Origin: Daphnia carinata
Taxonomy: Eukaryota > Arthropoda > Branchiopoda > Diplostraca > Daphniidae
Length of the DNA: 64,000 nt
NCBI RefSeq assembly: GCF_022539665.2
Contig: NC_081335.1
Span: 7,998,001 to 8,062,000 of the forward strand
Direction: 5' to 3'
Shown: positions 10,516-22,674 of the stretch, one piece after another
Position numbering within the stretch: position 1 is the first letter of the stretch
Layout: the number at the start of each line of letters is the position of its first letter
The notes under the pieces: model-generated
The model's input: the letters and a program-made list of their open reading frames with translations, nothing else
Database searches by the model: none
Told to the model about the DNA's origin: nothing
Made by a program: the position numbers and the translations under genes

Positions 10516-11230
10516 TTCAGTCCATTTTTTATTTTCGTTATTTATTAATTTTCTATTCCGTGTGTGTGAAAATTAAATTACTTGAATGTTATTGTGTGGT
10601 TGCAATTCAAGCCTTCCCTCTTTGGTGTAGCGTTATTTGGAACGGCTGTCTTACCAAACGTGAAAAACGTCGTAACACAAAAAGTTGTATTTTTTTATTT
10701 TGACATGTATCTAAACTAAAAAGCGTTTCAACTTTTTACATAGATCATGTAACGCAGCAAAGCCATGCCCTTAACGTATGCAGTAGCAGTATTGGCTGCT
10801 GCGTTGTTCTTTGCTGAGTTATTTTTTGTTTCCTGTTATTGTGGGTAGTGAGATTTAACGGTAAAACTTCCTTTTCATGTTTGCTTTGGTGAAGGATGAG
10901 TGGTCCTATTTTGGCTTTGTTTACAGATTCTATTCGCCACTCCCTTGATATTGTCTAATAAGTTGTATGGAACACAAATATTAGAAATGTTAAATTTATT
11001 AGTTATCTTGTTGTGCTAATGTTTGAATTTTGTTACAGTTCTAGCGAACCAGCCACAAGGGTGCTGTATCGGTTTGATCAATGATGACGATCCCACCAGC
11101 GAGAATCATGGGCAATAGAGCCAGAGCTGCAGAGGATCAATGCAATAAGCAGCCCAGTATGTGCAGCAACAACAGCAGCAGCAGCAGCGATAACAAACTC
11201 TGCAACATCAAGCATCATAGTAGATATTAA
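10516..11230. other. Non-coding spacer upstream of copy A
   Basis: AT-rich sequence with no supportable gene; it contains a short CAG-rich stretch at about 11160-11195. It does not match the corresponding flank of copy B beyond the element border, which helps place that border near 10515. Confidence 0.5.
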
Positions 11231-11480
11231 CTTTTATACCATGGTAGAAGTTTTGATCTTTATTCATCCACTGCATAATCAACCAGTATGATATGTCACC
11301 CGACTATGAGAGAATGCACAAAAGCATTAGGTAGTTCCTTAATTATATGGTATCTGTCCTAAATTGATTTTTACATTGAAGATATTTTTTTCTCGAATCA
11401 AGACATTCTTATGTGGCTGAACCATGGCTGACGTTCAGTAGTTATCAACCTGTGGTTCCTAAAACAGCTTCTACTTTTCT
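11230..11480. repeat. Dispersed repeat, inverted copy at about 28940-29195
   Basis: About 250 bases that reappear in reverse orientation just downstream of NDUFV1. Shared blocks include the CCATGGTAGAA region, TCATAGTCGGCTGAAAT-type sequence, the AACCATGGCTGAC block and AAACAGCTTCTAC. Similarity is roughly 85-90 percent by eye. The two copies lie 1-2 kb outside element copies A and B in mirrored orientation. Confidence 0.75.
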
Positions 11481-12016
11481 CCTTGAAGGGACGAAGGGGA
11501 TACTTGTCCACTACTTAAGAGGAAATTTAACAACAAATAGACGTGTAATAATGTTCTCAACAGACTAAACATTCTCAACATACAATTAACAACAATGATG
11601 TAACTGATTCATTGAACTAGACAAAAAAAGGCCTACCAAAATAAACAACAGATTTTGATATGTAGATCAGTACGCACGGAGATGAAGCGGCTTTAACCAC
11701 ATAACATGTTAATTGACACGAAAGATTTTGTTATGAACCTGTGGTTTCTAAAACAGCTTCTACTTTTCTCTTTGAAAACGAAGGGGATACTTGTCCACTA
11801 CTTAGGAGGAAATTTAACAACAAATAGAAATGTAATAATGTTCTCAACAGACTAAACATTCTCAACATACAATTAACAACAATGATGTAACTGATTCATT
11901 TAACTAGACAAAAAAAGGCCTACCAAAATAAACAACAGATTTTGATATGTAGATCAGTACGCACGGAGATGAAGCGGCTTTAACCACATAACATGTTAAT
12001 TGACACGAAAGATTTT
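11449..12016. repeat. 289-bp direct tandem repeat
   Basis: Two near-identical units, 11449-11737 and 11738-12016, both starting CCTGTGGTT and running to the GACACGAAAGATTTT block. They differ by a few substitutions and a small indel (GGGACGAAGG versus AACGAAGG). No coding capacity. The first about 30 bases are also part of the inverted repeat found at 28940. Confidence 0.9.
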
Positions 12017-12412
12017 AAAACAACGATACTTTTAAGTGTTAACCCTACAAGGTCACACTTGATTTCACATTAAACCGCAGGACTTTACGTTTCTACGTAC
12101 TATTGCACTGAAGGTTTAAAAAAAAAAAGGAGTTGATCTTTAACTTGTGCGTGGATTCCAAAATTTAATGAATTTACTGTTAACTGGTTTCCAGTTGATG
12201 AGATTCTTTCCGAGATTTTTCGGTGAGATTTTTGGACTACAACAGATATTATTCCTGAGCTCGGAACGGCCTTCAAATTTTCGATACAGTTTGGTCTTCG
12301 TGGCTCTGTTTTTCTTCGTAATTTTCACGAGAAGTCAACTAAAGAATACGACGACGTAAGGCAACAAAAACAAAACATTAAATATCCTCCATTTAAAATC
12401 AAAATGTGTATA

Positions 12413-14699
12413 TTATGATTTTACCAGTAAGTTGGGATCTGGAAGATGATGAGAAGTGCGGAAACACTGCGGAAACATTGGACTGAGCAATTCTTCATTG
12501 ATCTTTTGGCCTGATACGCCTCGCCTTTCAACGCTTAATCTAACAATCCGGCTAACCACTTGGGCAACAAGAACTGTCAGAAGAAATCCCAGAGGTGCGT
12601 ACCACATATACGAAATACGATATAGTGGGAAGTAATCATCTGCTGGCGTGACTCCTGTTGGCATGGCAGAAGGAGAAATTGTTGAAAGGTACTGCTCAGT
12701 TGTGGAATCAATTGTTGCGTTCAAGAACTCGGCGCAGCCATCGTTTCTTAAAGGAAGACGTGGAATGGGAGGCTTCGGACCACCAAATCCAATCCACAAA
12801 CTGAATGCCAGTCCAGTAACCAACCCAGTAAGAGCTCCCTGCAAATTAAATAGTGTTAAAATGAAGTTAGGATTCAATGGCTTGATTGATAAATAAACCT
12901 TTTGTTCGACGACCGTTGAAAACATCCCGATGGTGAAGAGGGCAAGTAGCGGTCCACCCACGACCCCAAATATGGTCAGAGATGCTTGCAACACACCGCC
13001 TAGGTATTCAGCGACAAACGCAATGGCTATGCTGATTCCTCCATAAGACAAAGCGACTAGTTGGGTAACCCACGCTAAACGAGTGTCAGATGTTTTCTTG
13101 AAGCAACATGGCTATGCAACATTAAATAAATTTCACGTTGCGGGAGAAAAATCGTAATGAATTTATCTTTAAATGTGATTACCACAAGGAAATCTTGCAC
13201 AGTTACGGCAGCCAATGAGTTAAGTGCTGAGCTGACAGTACTAAGAGAGCCACTGAAAATGCCCGCTATAAAAAGGCCAGCTACACCGGGCAAATGACCC
13301 ATTGTATCCACGACGAAATAAGGTAGTAACTAAAAGCAATTGTAATTAGACAATCGTAATCGTAATGTGAAAGGTCAACCTATCACTTGATCAGGAGAAC
13401 GTATATGTTTTTCCACTAGAGGGTCACAATTGGCGTAGCGCGCAAACATTGAGATACCGGCAAAGGATGTAGTTAAACTCAATGCCGTCAATATCGGCCA
13501 GTTCAACCACAAGGATCGCTGGGCCTTACGTAAGCTGTTAACCGTCAGAAGACGTTGAACCTAGCAGAAAAATATTAATGGCATTTATAAAAGACTTTAT
13601 TTTTTACAATTTACCGTCAAAATCAATCGCAAGAGGTACCTGAGTTTGGTTGACCGCATATAGTGAAGTAAAAGTGAAGATGCCTCCAATTAACTGGGTC
13701 CATAGAGTATGCCGAATAGACGGATCTAGACGAAGGTCAGTGAACTGAATTCGGCTACCTTCATTAGCGATGTCCCAAACTTTGTTCATTCCTCCAGCAT
13801 CAATCGATCCTTTTACACAAACGCAGATCACAGATGCGAACATCAAAACTGACTTCAACGGTAAAATAAATACCAGTGATAATAAGTGATAATAAATTAT
13901 TAAGGGAAAAAAATTACTAAGAATGCCTCAATACCTGAAATACATCAGTTATGAGGACAGCTTTCATTCCACCAATAGTGGAGTAAAATGTGCAAACAAC
14001 TCCAACAGCTATTATAGAGGCAACTTTGTCAAGTCCGGTAACTGCATTCAGGGCAAGTGCAGGAGCATACAAAACTATGCCAATGTATAATACCATCTGG
14101 GTAACAAATGCAACACTAGCAGCCAGTCGTGTTGCAACTCCAAAGCGAAGCTCTAGATACTATAGCATTTTTAATTTTTTTATACTGTAACTGTACAGCA
14201 TATATTGAAACTTTTAACACTATTACCTTATACACACTCGCATGTTGCAGTTTATAAAAGACTGAAATAAAAAACATTTATATGGTTAATCACAATCAAC
14301 TTCAACACTTTACTTAGTACACTGACCTGGTAGGTAAAAATATGCTGCCAATGGTGTACCAATGATGTAAGCAAGATTGATGACAACAAATTGTGTGCCA
14401 TACATATAATTTTCAGCTGATACTCCTAGCAATGTAATAGATGACATAAAACTAGCCATCAGAGAAAATGCAACTGGTATGAACGACATGTTCCTATCAG
14501 CAAGCAAATATTCCTGGAACAAGCATGTGTAAATAAATTTCCATTCATTAAAATATTACATGTTACAGCTTGTTACTTTAGTTGTTCTTTGCTTCCCTCC
14601 AGAAAACCGGTAATAGATGCCAATCGATGCGGAGATGAGGAGAAGTGTAGACAAAATTATATAGTCAACAACATTCAATCCACTATAATTTTCGTTCAT
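12413..14699 (-). CDS. SLC5-family sodium-coupled solute transporter (SMCT/SMVT-like)
   Basis: Membrane symporter of the sodium:solute symporter family, closest in feel to arthropod sodium-coupled monocarboxylate or multivitamin transporters (SLC5A8/SLC5A6-like). It uses the sodium gradient to import small organic anions at the plasma membrane. The first exon is 14577-14699, with the ATG at 14699. The rest are about 14326-14513, 14229-14264, 13934-14160, 13616-13858, 13387-13562, 13188-13330, 12899-13098 and 12413-12840, with the TAA stop at 12413-12415. Key pieces are [38 protein letters not shown] (typical SLC5 'VYEYLE-RF' motif), [16 protein letters not shown]-type sequence at the end of TM5, and [20 protein letters not shown] followed by [17 protein letters not shown]. 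Splice phases join cleanly where checked. A degraded partial copy lies at 7556-8468 and a small exon fragment is embedded at about 52475-52545. Confidence 0.9.
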
Positions 14700-15812
14700 T
14701 CTTGAATTGTTGAAGCGAGGGCAGAATGTTTCACCTTCCAGTTCGCGGTAAGCAAACCAACTAAAACTTTTTTATGGAGCAACCATGAAAATTAAATCTA
14801 AACAAAGGAAAAATTGATTAGCATAATAAAAAGGTAATTCACGTTGAAAAACGCGAATAGAAGCAGCATACAAACGAAGGGCGAGCAGTATCGTTCGGTA
14901 ACAAGTACCTGAATCTCGCTCACCTTGGGCCAGTGTATTCTGCTAGATTCCCCGCGTGCAGCAGACGAACGTGCGGGAAGGATGGGATCGATTTTATGCT
15001 GATTGGCTGGTTACCCGGGTTGTACTATTGGAGTCCCATGGGCTTCTGATCGATTTGTCTAACTGGGATGCCTCACTTCTCTTCAACTATTAAAATCCGC
15101 AGACCACAGATCCACAGACAAGATGTTAACCTGAACTTCTATCTGAGTACCAGGAGTCCCACCGTCTCAATAACAATAACTCTAAGTTCAGTTTTACGTC
15201 GTATTTGTACTGGAAGCCACCTTGTGAACTGTGTTCCTTAGATAAGGAACGTGTTCTTGAAAGTATTTTACAGAGTACAAAGGAGTGCATTAAAAGGCAT
15301 GAAATCTCAGCACGTTTAAAAATTCCTGGTATTGTTTTATTTGGTAAAGCAAGTTAGCGTTTGTCATCTAATAAACCGGAGCGTTTGCGCTAGTGTCAGC
15401 CAGGCTTTTAATTAGTAGATAGAGTTCTGTGTTTGAGGAAATGGCAAGCATAATTTTGAAAGAAGCTGAGCAGTGAGTACAAAGTCTAGCCGAGCAAACA
15501 ATAAAAGCATGATGTATAAGGATACATAGTGTCCTTGTACTGTACACCCTGATGAAAGTACCCGATATCTACAGCCTAATTTATAATTTGGCAGCGCTGT
15601 TTCCCTGCTTCCATTCACAACGTGGAAGCTCTCGACTGTCATATTGGACACAGTTACAGTACAGACTACTGACACCCAATCATTCTTTTGCCATTCTCTT
15701 GGTCACATTGCCCCGTCGACAAAAGGTGATTGAAGCACCGGTTCCCCATCTGCATCCCTGTTTAAACAGCCTAACATAATTTTTGTTTCATATTTCGTAT
15801 TTAGTTGGAAAA
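14700..15812. other. Divergent intergenic region (SLC5 and eEF1-delta promoters)
   Basis: 1.1 kb between two genes transcribed away from each other. No coding exon is supportable. The acceptor TTTAG at 15801-15805 just before the eEF1-delta ATG implies that an untranslated first exon of that gene lies in this interval. Confidence 0.55.
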
Positions 15813-16879
15813 ATGGTAAACTTTAACGTAGCTGAAGCTTTGTCTCGCGAATCAGTCTGGTATGAGAAGTTTCGCTATGAGGATGCTGAACGTCAGCTTC
15901 AAGAATACCTAGCAAAGGTATTTATTAAATATTAGTCGAGTTATGGTTGGTATGTCAAAAATGGAAATTTACTTGTGAAATTCAAGGGTTCGTCAGGAAC
16001 ATCATCCTGTTCAGTTGTTGCTGAAATAATGAAAGCCAGAGATCAAATTAAAAACTCACTGGCTGCTGTAAGTTAAGCAGTCATGAATTTAAAGTAAGCT
16101 AATTTCATTGTATTATTGTGTAGGTTGAGGATTTACCTTCCTCTGGCTCTGCCATTCCATCTTCTAACTTGACCAGTCGACTTCATCAGCTGGAGCAAGA
16201 AAATAAAGAATTGAAAAAGGTAACTGATGATCTCCGTTCATTGGTATTGAGCTTGGAATCAAGGGTGAAAACTTTGGAAAGCTCCAAACCTGCATCACAA
16301 TCACAAGTTTCAACTGCTCCAAAACCAGTTGCATCAGAAGTTAAGCCAGCTGCTGCTGATGATGATGACGATGTTGACTTGTTTGGTTCAGATTCTGAAG
16401 ATGAAGAGGCAGAGAGAATCAAGCAGGAGCGTGTTGCAGCATATGCTGCCAAAAAATCCAATAGTAATTGTGATTTTTGTTTAAGAAACTTTGTAGTCTT
16501 CATGTATGCAAAGTCTTTAATTATCTTTTTTAACACTTCACAGAACCTGCATTGATTGCAAAGTCCAACATCATTTTGGATGTTAAACCATGGGATGATG
16601 AAACTGATATGGCCGAAATGGAGCGTCGGGTGCGTGAAATCAAATCCGATGGCCTTCTCTGGGGCACATGTAAGTCTAAAATCGTCAAGTATTCTCACAT
16701 AATCTAATCTTGTTTGTGTCTTAGCAAAACTGGTGCCACTTGCATATGGTATCAAGAAACTTCAGATTTCAACAGTGGTAGAGGATGACAAAGTGTCTGT
16801 TGACTGGTTGACTGAAACTATTCAAGAAATAGAAGATTTGGTCCAATCGGTTGATATTGCGGCTTTCAACAAGATTTAA
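15813..16879 (+). CDS. EEF1D: Translation elongation factor 1-delta (eEF1B guanine-exchange subunit)
   Basis: Guanine-nucleotide exchange subunit that reloads eEF1A with GTP during translation elongation; cytosolic, part of the eEF1B complex. Five coding exons: 15813-15917, 15987-16067, 16124-16463, 16544-16669 and 16725-16879, giving 268 residues with all phases consistent. The order of domains matches vertebrate eEF1-delta: an N-terminal region beginning [19 protein letters not shown], a leucine-zipper-like coiled coil ([20 protein letters not shown]), the acidic stretch [20 protein letters not shown], and the C-terminal exchange domain with [20 protein letters not shown] and the terminal [11 protein letters not shown]. 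The DLFGSD-E motif is shared by eEF1-beta and -delta, and the leucine zipper favours delta. A polyadenylation signal AATAAA follows at about 16933. Confidence 0.95.
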
Positions 16880-16932
16880 GCAATTTTCCATTAAGCAAAT
16901 ATATCTGCAAACCCTCTTCGTGAGTTGTAGAA

Positions 16933-16938
16933 ATAAAA
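16933..16938 (+). terminator. Polyadenylation signal of eEF1-delta
   Basis: Canonical AATAAA about 54 bases after the stop codon at 16877-16879, in a position normal for a short animal 3' UTR. Confidence 0.7.
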
Positions 16939-17137
16939 AGCTATTCCATGGGATTCGAACGGAAAGTTATGCGAATTTATTGTTATAATCAACAGAGTAA
17001 CTAAATGGGTTGTAGGGTAAAGGTTTGATGAAATTAGATATGAAACAACTGAGACCTTGAAGAATGGAAAAAGACAGGAAGGAGAGTTACAACAACGCAG
17101 TGCCTTAGTAACTGTACAATTGCGCAGCTAATACAAA

Positions 17138-19056
17138 CTAGAAGTTAGGGGGATGACCGGAGTATGGATTAACAAAAGGCTGTTGACCCATATTAACAAC
17201 TCCATAAGGCATTGGGTTGGGGACTTGATTAGGAGGGAACGGAGCAGGCTGGCTGCCAGGCGGAGCAAAAGGTGCTAACGATGGACTCTGCGGAGGAGCT
17301 TGAGGTTGCGGAAACGGATATTTCATCGCCCCGGTTGCATGCATAGCGCCGCCAGGCTGAACAGTTGATCCAACGCTTATTCCTGTATACTGATATCCAG
17401 GACCAGGCATTCCCATGGTAATATTACCATGAGCTTGTGCGGCCGGCATCTCTCGCATTAGGCTGCGATACATGTCAAGTGATTCTATCAAATGACTTCC
17501 TAGTTTGGTAAGATGAGCGTGGCGCCGATCAAGTTTCTCCAGTTCGGCATCAATTAGGGGTCCCATCGCTCCACATTGATCTACAATAATATAGTTGTGA
17601 AGTTTTGATATTCAGTTTCCTCGAGGAAAAGAAAGGTTGGTTTGTAGTAGGATAAAAACGAAAATTACCTTCTAACACTTTTAACTCTTCGGGATCGTTT
17701 CGTTCTCCTGTGGGGTCTGCTTCATGAAGGGCATGAAGCATTCGATCTATTTTAGCTTCATCGATCTCTACTTCGGCTTCACTACTAGCCGTCTCTTCAA
17801 GAGTGGCTACGACTACTTGCTCGTTAAACTGGACTCTCTTAGACGTATCCCTTGCTACCATAATCTCAGGTTCAACATCCAAGTCGGTCGACACAAAATT
17901 GGCCGGGAAAAGGCCTTCTCCTCTTTGATTCGATCCCTTCCACCAGTTTGGGTCTGAATCATCAATGACGTGAACTATGCAGACATGTGTGGTTAGTGAT
18001 GCTAGGTTTAATCCTTTTCTAAATGTAAATTACTGATTTCTCCAGCTTTGAATGTCAATTCATTATCTTCGGCGGCCTCAAAATCATACAGGGCACGAAC
18101 TTTGCGGCGCTCTTTCACGGGTGAAACTGGAGCAGCTGTTGCCATCGAAGGATACAAGGATGAGGAAACTTTTGTCGTCACTTCTGCTTCTTTGAGTGAC
18201 AACGCAATTGCTACAATGTGGGGAAAAAGTAGGTCATAGTTTCCAATTATATGTAGAAAAAAAACCTAAAACAAAACATACCTTTTGCTATATCTTCTTC
18301 TTCTTTAGCTGCTACATCTGAATTGTGTATAACTACTTTCTTTACCTGGTAGATAAAATGAATAATTTAGATAGAACTTGTAGAATTGTTTGATTTTAAC
18401 ATACTGGATCAGATGTCCCCATGAAATCAGAACCTTCTTGCCTCAAACGATTATATAGGGCAGGTATGAGACTAAGTTGAGAATCAGTTTTGAAATCACC
18501 TTCAGCCCATTTTTTCAAACATTGTTTCAGTTGGGAAGCTACTTGAGGGTGTAATTTGTTTTTTATCAGCTTATACAACTCTTGCTCAGAATCTCTTGAG
18601 GCCAATTCTAGGTGGAATGGTTTATTGCAGTTGCTAACACAAGCATCTAAAAGCTGTGGTAAGCAACAGAATGTTAGTAAAAAAATATTTGGATTTGCTA
18701 TGAGATTTTTTAGCTCACAATAACAGCTTGCTTAGCAACATGTGGATTTTGATGATACAAACGCTTGATAATAGCTCTTAAACAATCTTTGGGTCCTGTG
18801 GTTATGGCTTTCACTTTGTCGCAGACATCAAGAATCGTCTCCCAGTTATCACCCATATTTTTCTCGTCAGTTGCTTTTTCTGCAAAACAAATAAAAAAAA
18901 AATTTATTTTATTGGCATGGGACAAATTACACTAAACATTAAAAAGAAGACTCATTTTCTGTAATGAATTTCCTGCTCTATATTCTTAAAAATGTACGTG
19001 AAAATTTTCTTACCGACATCCTGATCGAATGGTGAACTCCCGGAGAAAATGCCCAT
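17138..19056 (-). CDS. STAM: Signal transducing adapter molecule (STAM), ESCRT-0 subunit
   Basis: Endosomal sorting adaptor that pairs with HRS to form ESCRT-0 and bind ubiquitinated cargo. Roughly 480 residues in seven exons: start ATG at 19056 ([14 protein letters not shown]), then about 18718-18880, 18412-18660, 18281-18343, 18018-18210, 17669-17975 and 17138-17582. Domains in order: a VHS domain ([20 protein letters not shown] through [18 protein letters not shown]); a ubiquitin-interacting motif split over exons 4-5 ([17 protein letters not shown]); an SH3 domain ([38 protein letters not shown]); the GAT/coiled-coil core for HRS binding ([20 protein letters not shown]); and a Pro/Gln-rich tail ending GHPPNF. 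Every block aligns with human STAM in the same order. The gene is convergent with eEF1-delta on the left and divergent from the ankyrin gene on the right. Confidence 0.95.
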
Positions 19057-20429
19057 TTTAAAATGTCCCTTTATAGTAGATATTTGTATTTAAAAGACAG
19101 GATAGGAAGAACAAGTTAAAAGAAAAACACAGGAATCGACGGATGAGTAATGAGTAAGCGATAAACTACAGCGCAAATCAAGTTAAGACATCTGTCATTC
19201 CAGGACTGCGCTGGTCGTTGTTATATCGTCCGTTAGGTGGCTTTGTGGTATTTTTTTTACAGAAAAATTTACAAACTCTGAATGCAGATGGCTTTGAAAA
19301 TTTGACCCCCCTAGTCCATCCATAAAAAGTCCAAAAGGCAGTTCGTCGTGCTTATTTATCAAGAAGTAGTCCTCTTGCTTTATTATAAGCTTTACACCAG
19401 TCTTGCACGTTCACGTTGTTTATATATTGGTTCTTCTAAATTTTGGGTAAGTACCGTCTTGTGTGTATTTTGTCTATATATCTTGGTGCGGTGTGTAGGC
19501 GTATCTGATTCTTTCACAAAGGAAAACGATACGTTAATTGAATGCGCAAAAATTCATTGATGATCAATGGTCATTGACCTAAAGATCGCGTATCTAAATA
19601 AAAGGAATTGAATTATTCGTCTTTAATGTTTGGCAAACGCCAACCGTTTAGAATGCGAAATCGGAAGAGATTTTAAACAAATATTCAGAGAAACCCCTAA
19701 CTACCGTTTTAGTCCGAATGTCAAGTATGAAAAATTGTATTAAAGACGAAGAAACGAACAAGATGGATGGTTAAAACTCGTCATATGTTTGTGTGTAACC
19801 CGCTCCATCACACCGCGAGCGCATGTCCTTGAGATGAACCAAAGTTAAAAACCCCTCCCCCTCCAAACAGAAAAAGAAGAAAACAACAAGAAATGTAAGA
19901 TCATTCCCAAGGTCAAACTACCTCATTTTCGCCCTCTAGCATACTGAGAAATCCAACGTAATTTATTTTTGCACTCGCCGTAATACGAGCGCGCGAGCGG
20001 CGTCTCTAATTCCGTTGCATTTCACGTCAAATTGCCTGTAGCTTTTAGCAGAAGACACAAGGGGAGATCGTAATTAATGGCTCCAGAGGATCCACCCCAA
20101 TCAGACGTATTGAGACAGGTCAATGCCTTTTTGATTTCTGAATCGGCTTACCGTTCTAAACAATGCATGGGTCATCGACGTTTCTTTTCCTGATTCCAAT
20201 GTAAAAAGCTGCGAATCGTGATGAAAACAATCAAGACGATGACCTCGCCAAACGCCTTCAAGGCGATGAAGAGAAAATCAAGTTTTTTTTTTCATAATGC
20301 TATGCTATTGCTTTTTATCAATGGATTTGAATTTATTGGTTGGGTTTTCCATGAGACTGAAACTCGTGCCCCAGCTCACAGTCGATGCGACATTTTGCTT
20401 TGGAAATCACACAGGAAAAAAAGATAAAA
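19057..20429. other. Divergent intergenic region between STAM and the ankyrin/SOCS-box gene
   Basis: 1.4 kb with no supportable gene. It presumably holds both promoters and 5' UTRs. GC-rich patch GCGCGCGAGCGGCG at about 19990. Confidence 0.5.
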
Positions 20430-22216
20430 ATGGGAGTGGCCTGGTGGAATTTGCAATCGCAACTCTTAGTGGCCATCCAGAAGGACGACGTAATGAGAGC
20501 CAAAGAGTTATTGGCCGACGGAGTCGATTGTGATGCCCGTTTCCTCTTTGGTAGCCACAGGCGACCTGCACTTTGCCTTTGCGTCGAACGCGACAGTCTC
20601 GATCTCGGTATGTATTTATCACAAACGTCTACGAATTACCATAAACCGGTTAAGGGAATTCTAACGGAGCTTTTGTTTACTATTGCCACAAACTAGTTCG
20701 TTTGCTGCTTGACTGGGGATGTTCTGTCAATCAATCAGATACTCGAGGACAAACGGCGCTTCATTTAGCCGCCAGCAGAGGACAATTTGTAAGAGAAAAA
20801 AGATTTATTTATTTTCAGACCTGTTAAATTTAACGAATGACTCATTCCCTTTTTTTTTGTTATGTAAAAAAGGGTTTGTTGGAACATCTTTTGAGAAGTA
20901 AAGCCAGCGTTCGTGCTCTTGACGAGCAAAAACGAACACCGTTGCATTGGGCAGCTCAACACACGTCTCCAGAAATGGCTTTGCTTCTCCTTCAACACCA
21001 AGCTGCAGTAGATCCCCTTGACCAGGACGGTCGGACACCATTACTGTTAGGTTTGTAACGTCTTGATAAAATGTTTATTTTTTTAAAGAAACAAGAAAAT
21101 TTATTTTCTTTTTTGTTGAAAAATTATTATTAGCATGCCAGAATCCTTCCAGCTCAATAACAGCTCAACAACTGCTCAGACACGGTGCCAATGCAAGAGC
21201 CGTTGATTTATTAGGGAACACAGCGTTACATTTGGCTACTGATCCACCGTTGATAAGGGCGCTCATTGCATCCGGTGCAGCCGTCGACGCTTGCAATCAC
21301 GCCGGACTGACACCACTGCATTTAGCCGTTCGTCATACGTCATCGCGAAATGAGATCGTTTCCTTGCTGGCTGAAGCTGGATGTCAAGTCGATCAACCAA
21401 CGCCCTTGGGTATATTTTAAAAGCTCACGTCTATCGCTCGTCGAAAGAAATAGAATGCTCTGGGAAGTCTTAAGAAAATAAGAAGATTCGCTGTAAAAAT
21501 AGTAGAGGTTATGATTTAAACCCAAGGACGACAAACAAACCGCACACTTCCTGGCCGCGGTAACCTTCCGGGGATATCCTTGTCTGAAGCGATTACGTCG
21601 TTTCAGGACGTGTTGAATTCATTTTTATTGCTTTAGGATTTAAAGAAAAATAGTTTGCAATATGGAAGTTTAAATAGCCCTTTGTTAATTTGCTCCTTTA
21701 AATTTATCGTATTTTCCAAACTGGATAGAAACATTGGGCATTATTCATGTTTATCCTGAAATTTAAATGCCATTTGTCTTATTGATCCATTCAGGTCAGA
21801 CTGCCCTACACACTGTTGTTCAAGAAAGAGATGAATCGAGTGCCATTCTATTATTGCGTTACCATGCCCGACCCGATACAGTTGACCGACTAGGATTACC
21901 TCCGCTCTTTCACGCTGCCCGCGATGGTAATCTCCGTCTGGTCCAAGCTCTTTTGGCTGCTGGAGCTTATCAGACGCTTCGGGATCCTCATTCGTGGATG
22001 CGTCAGCCTCATTTATTAGCTGAAATTCGTGACAAAAAAATTCTCCAACTTTTGCAAACGAGTGCCAACGCGTGTCCTCGATTGACCTGGCTCGCACGCT
22101 CTGCATTCCGGGAGCACGCCAAAGAGAAAAGCTGTTTTCTGGCTTCCCAACTCCTTTTCCCTCCATCTCTGATCCAGTTTATCGATTTCTCGGATGTCTT
22201 CGAAGACTGGATTTGA
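20430..22216 (+). CDS. Ankyrin-repeat and SOCS-box (ASB-type) protein
   Basis: Probable substrate-recognition subunit of a Cullin-5/Elongin B-C ubiquitin ligase. Five exons, 20430-20607, 20697-20788, 20873-21050, 21134-21409 and 21795-22216, give 381 residues with exact phase agreement. About seven ankyrin repeats are visible, for example RGQTALHLAASRGQ, QKRTPLHWAAQHTSPEMALL, LGNTALHLAT, AGLTPLHLAVRHTSS and GQTALHTVVQERDESSAILL. The C-terminal 40 residues (CPRLTWLARSAFREHAKEKS, then LFPPSLIQFIDFSD) fit the SOCS-box layout, with a Leu/Cys BC-box start and an LPLP-like Cul5 box. The start at MGVAWWNLQ is preferred over the longer upstream frame because conserved-looking sequence begins there. 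AATAAA at about 22320 follows. The ASB assignment is an inference; which ASB is not clear. Confidence 0.85.
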
Positions 22217-22674
22217 AATGAGTTCGTTCCCCTTATTTAAAAACGAAAACAATCTGCAATGTCGGTAACATCAATTGTATTTTTTTTTTTCATTTTTTGT
22301 TGTTGAAATTGTTCTTTGAAATAAAGAAAAAAAAACACATTATTAACGTGATCATGATAAGGCATTATTATTATTATACAATGTGTACGGCTTTTATGGT
22401 GGAATAGTCACTTGTTCGTCGATTCATCATGGTCTCGCAAAAAAACAACAACAATAAGGGGAGCGGGAGAAAAATAAAGTGAAAGCTAGATGAACAATAG
22501 ATTTTATATAGTGATATCAGATCTTAGCTTGGTCCCGATCATCTCAAAATACTCCTAGGCTGAATTACAAACTTTCCAATCTGATTACGTTTTTTTTTTT
22601 TAACATGAGGAAATCCTTAGATTTTTACGATAACAACTGCGTCATGAAGGGAGATTTTAGGTACTTTATGTTTT
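22217..22674. other. Convergent 3' flank, no gene
   Basis: 3' UTRs of the ankyrin gene (+) and the tetraspanin (-) meet here. Poly-T and poly-A runs, with AAATAAAG near 22320 for the plus-strand gene. Confidence 0.6.
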
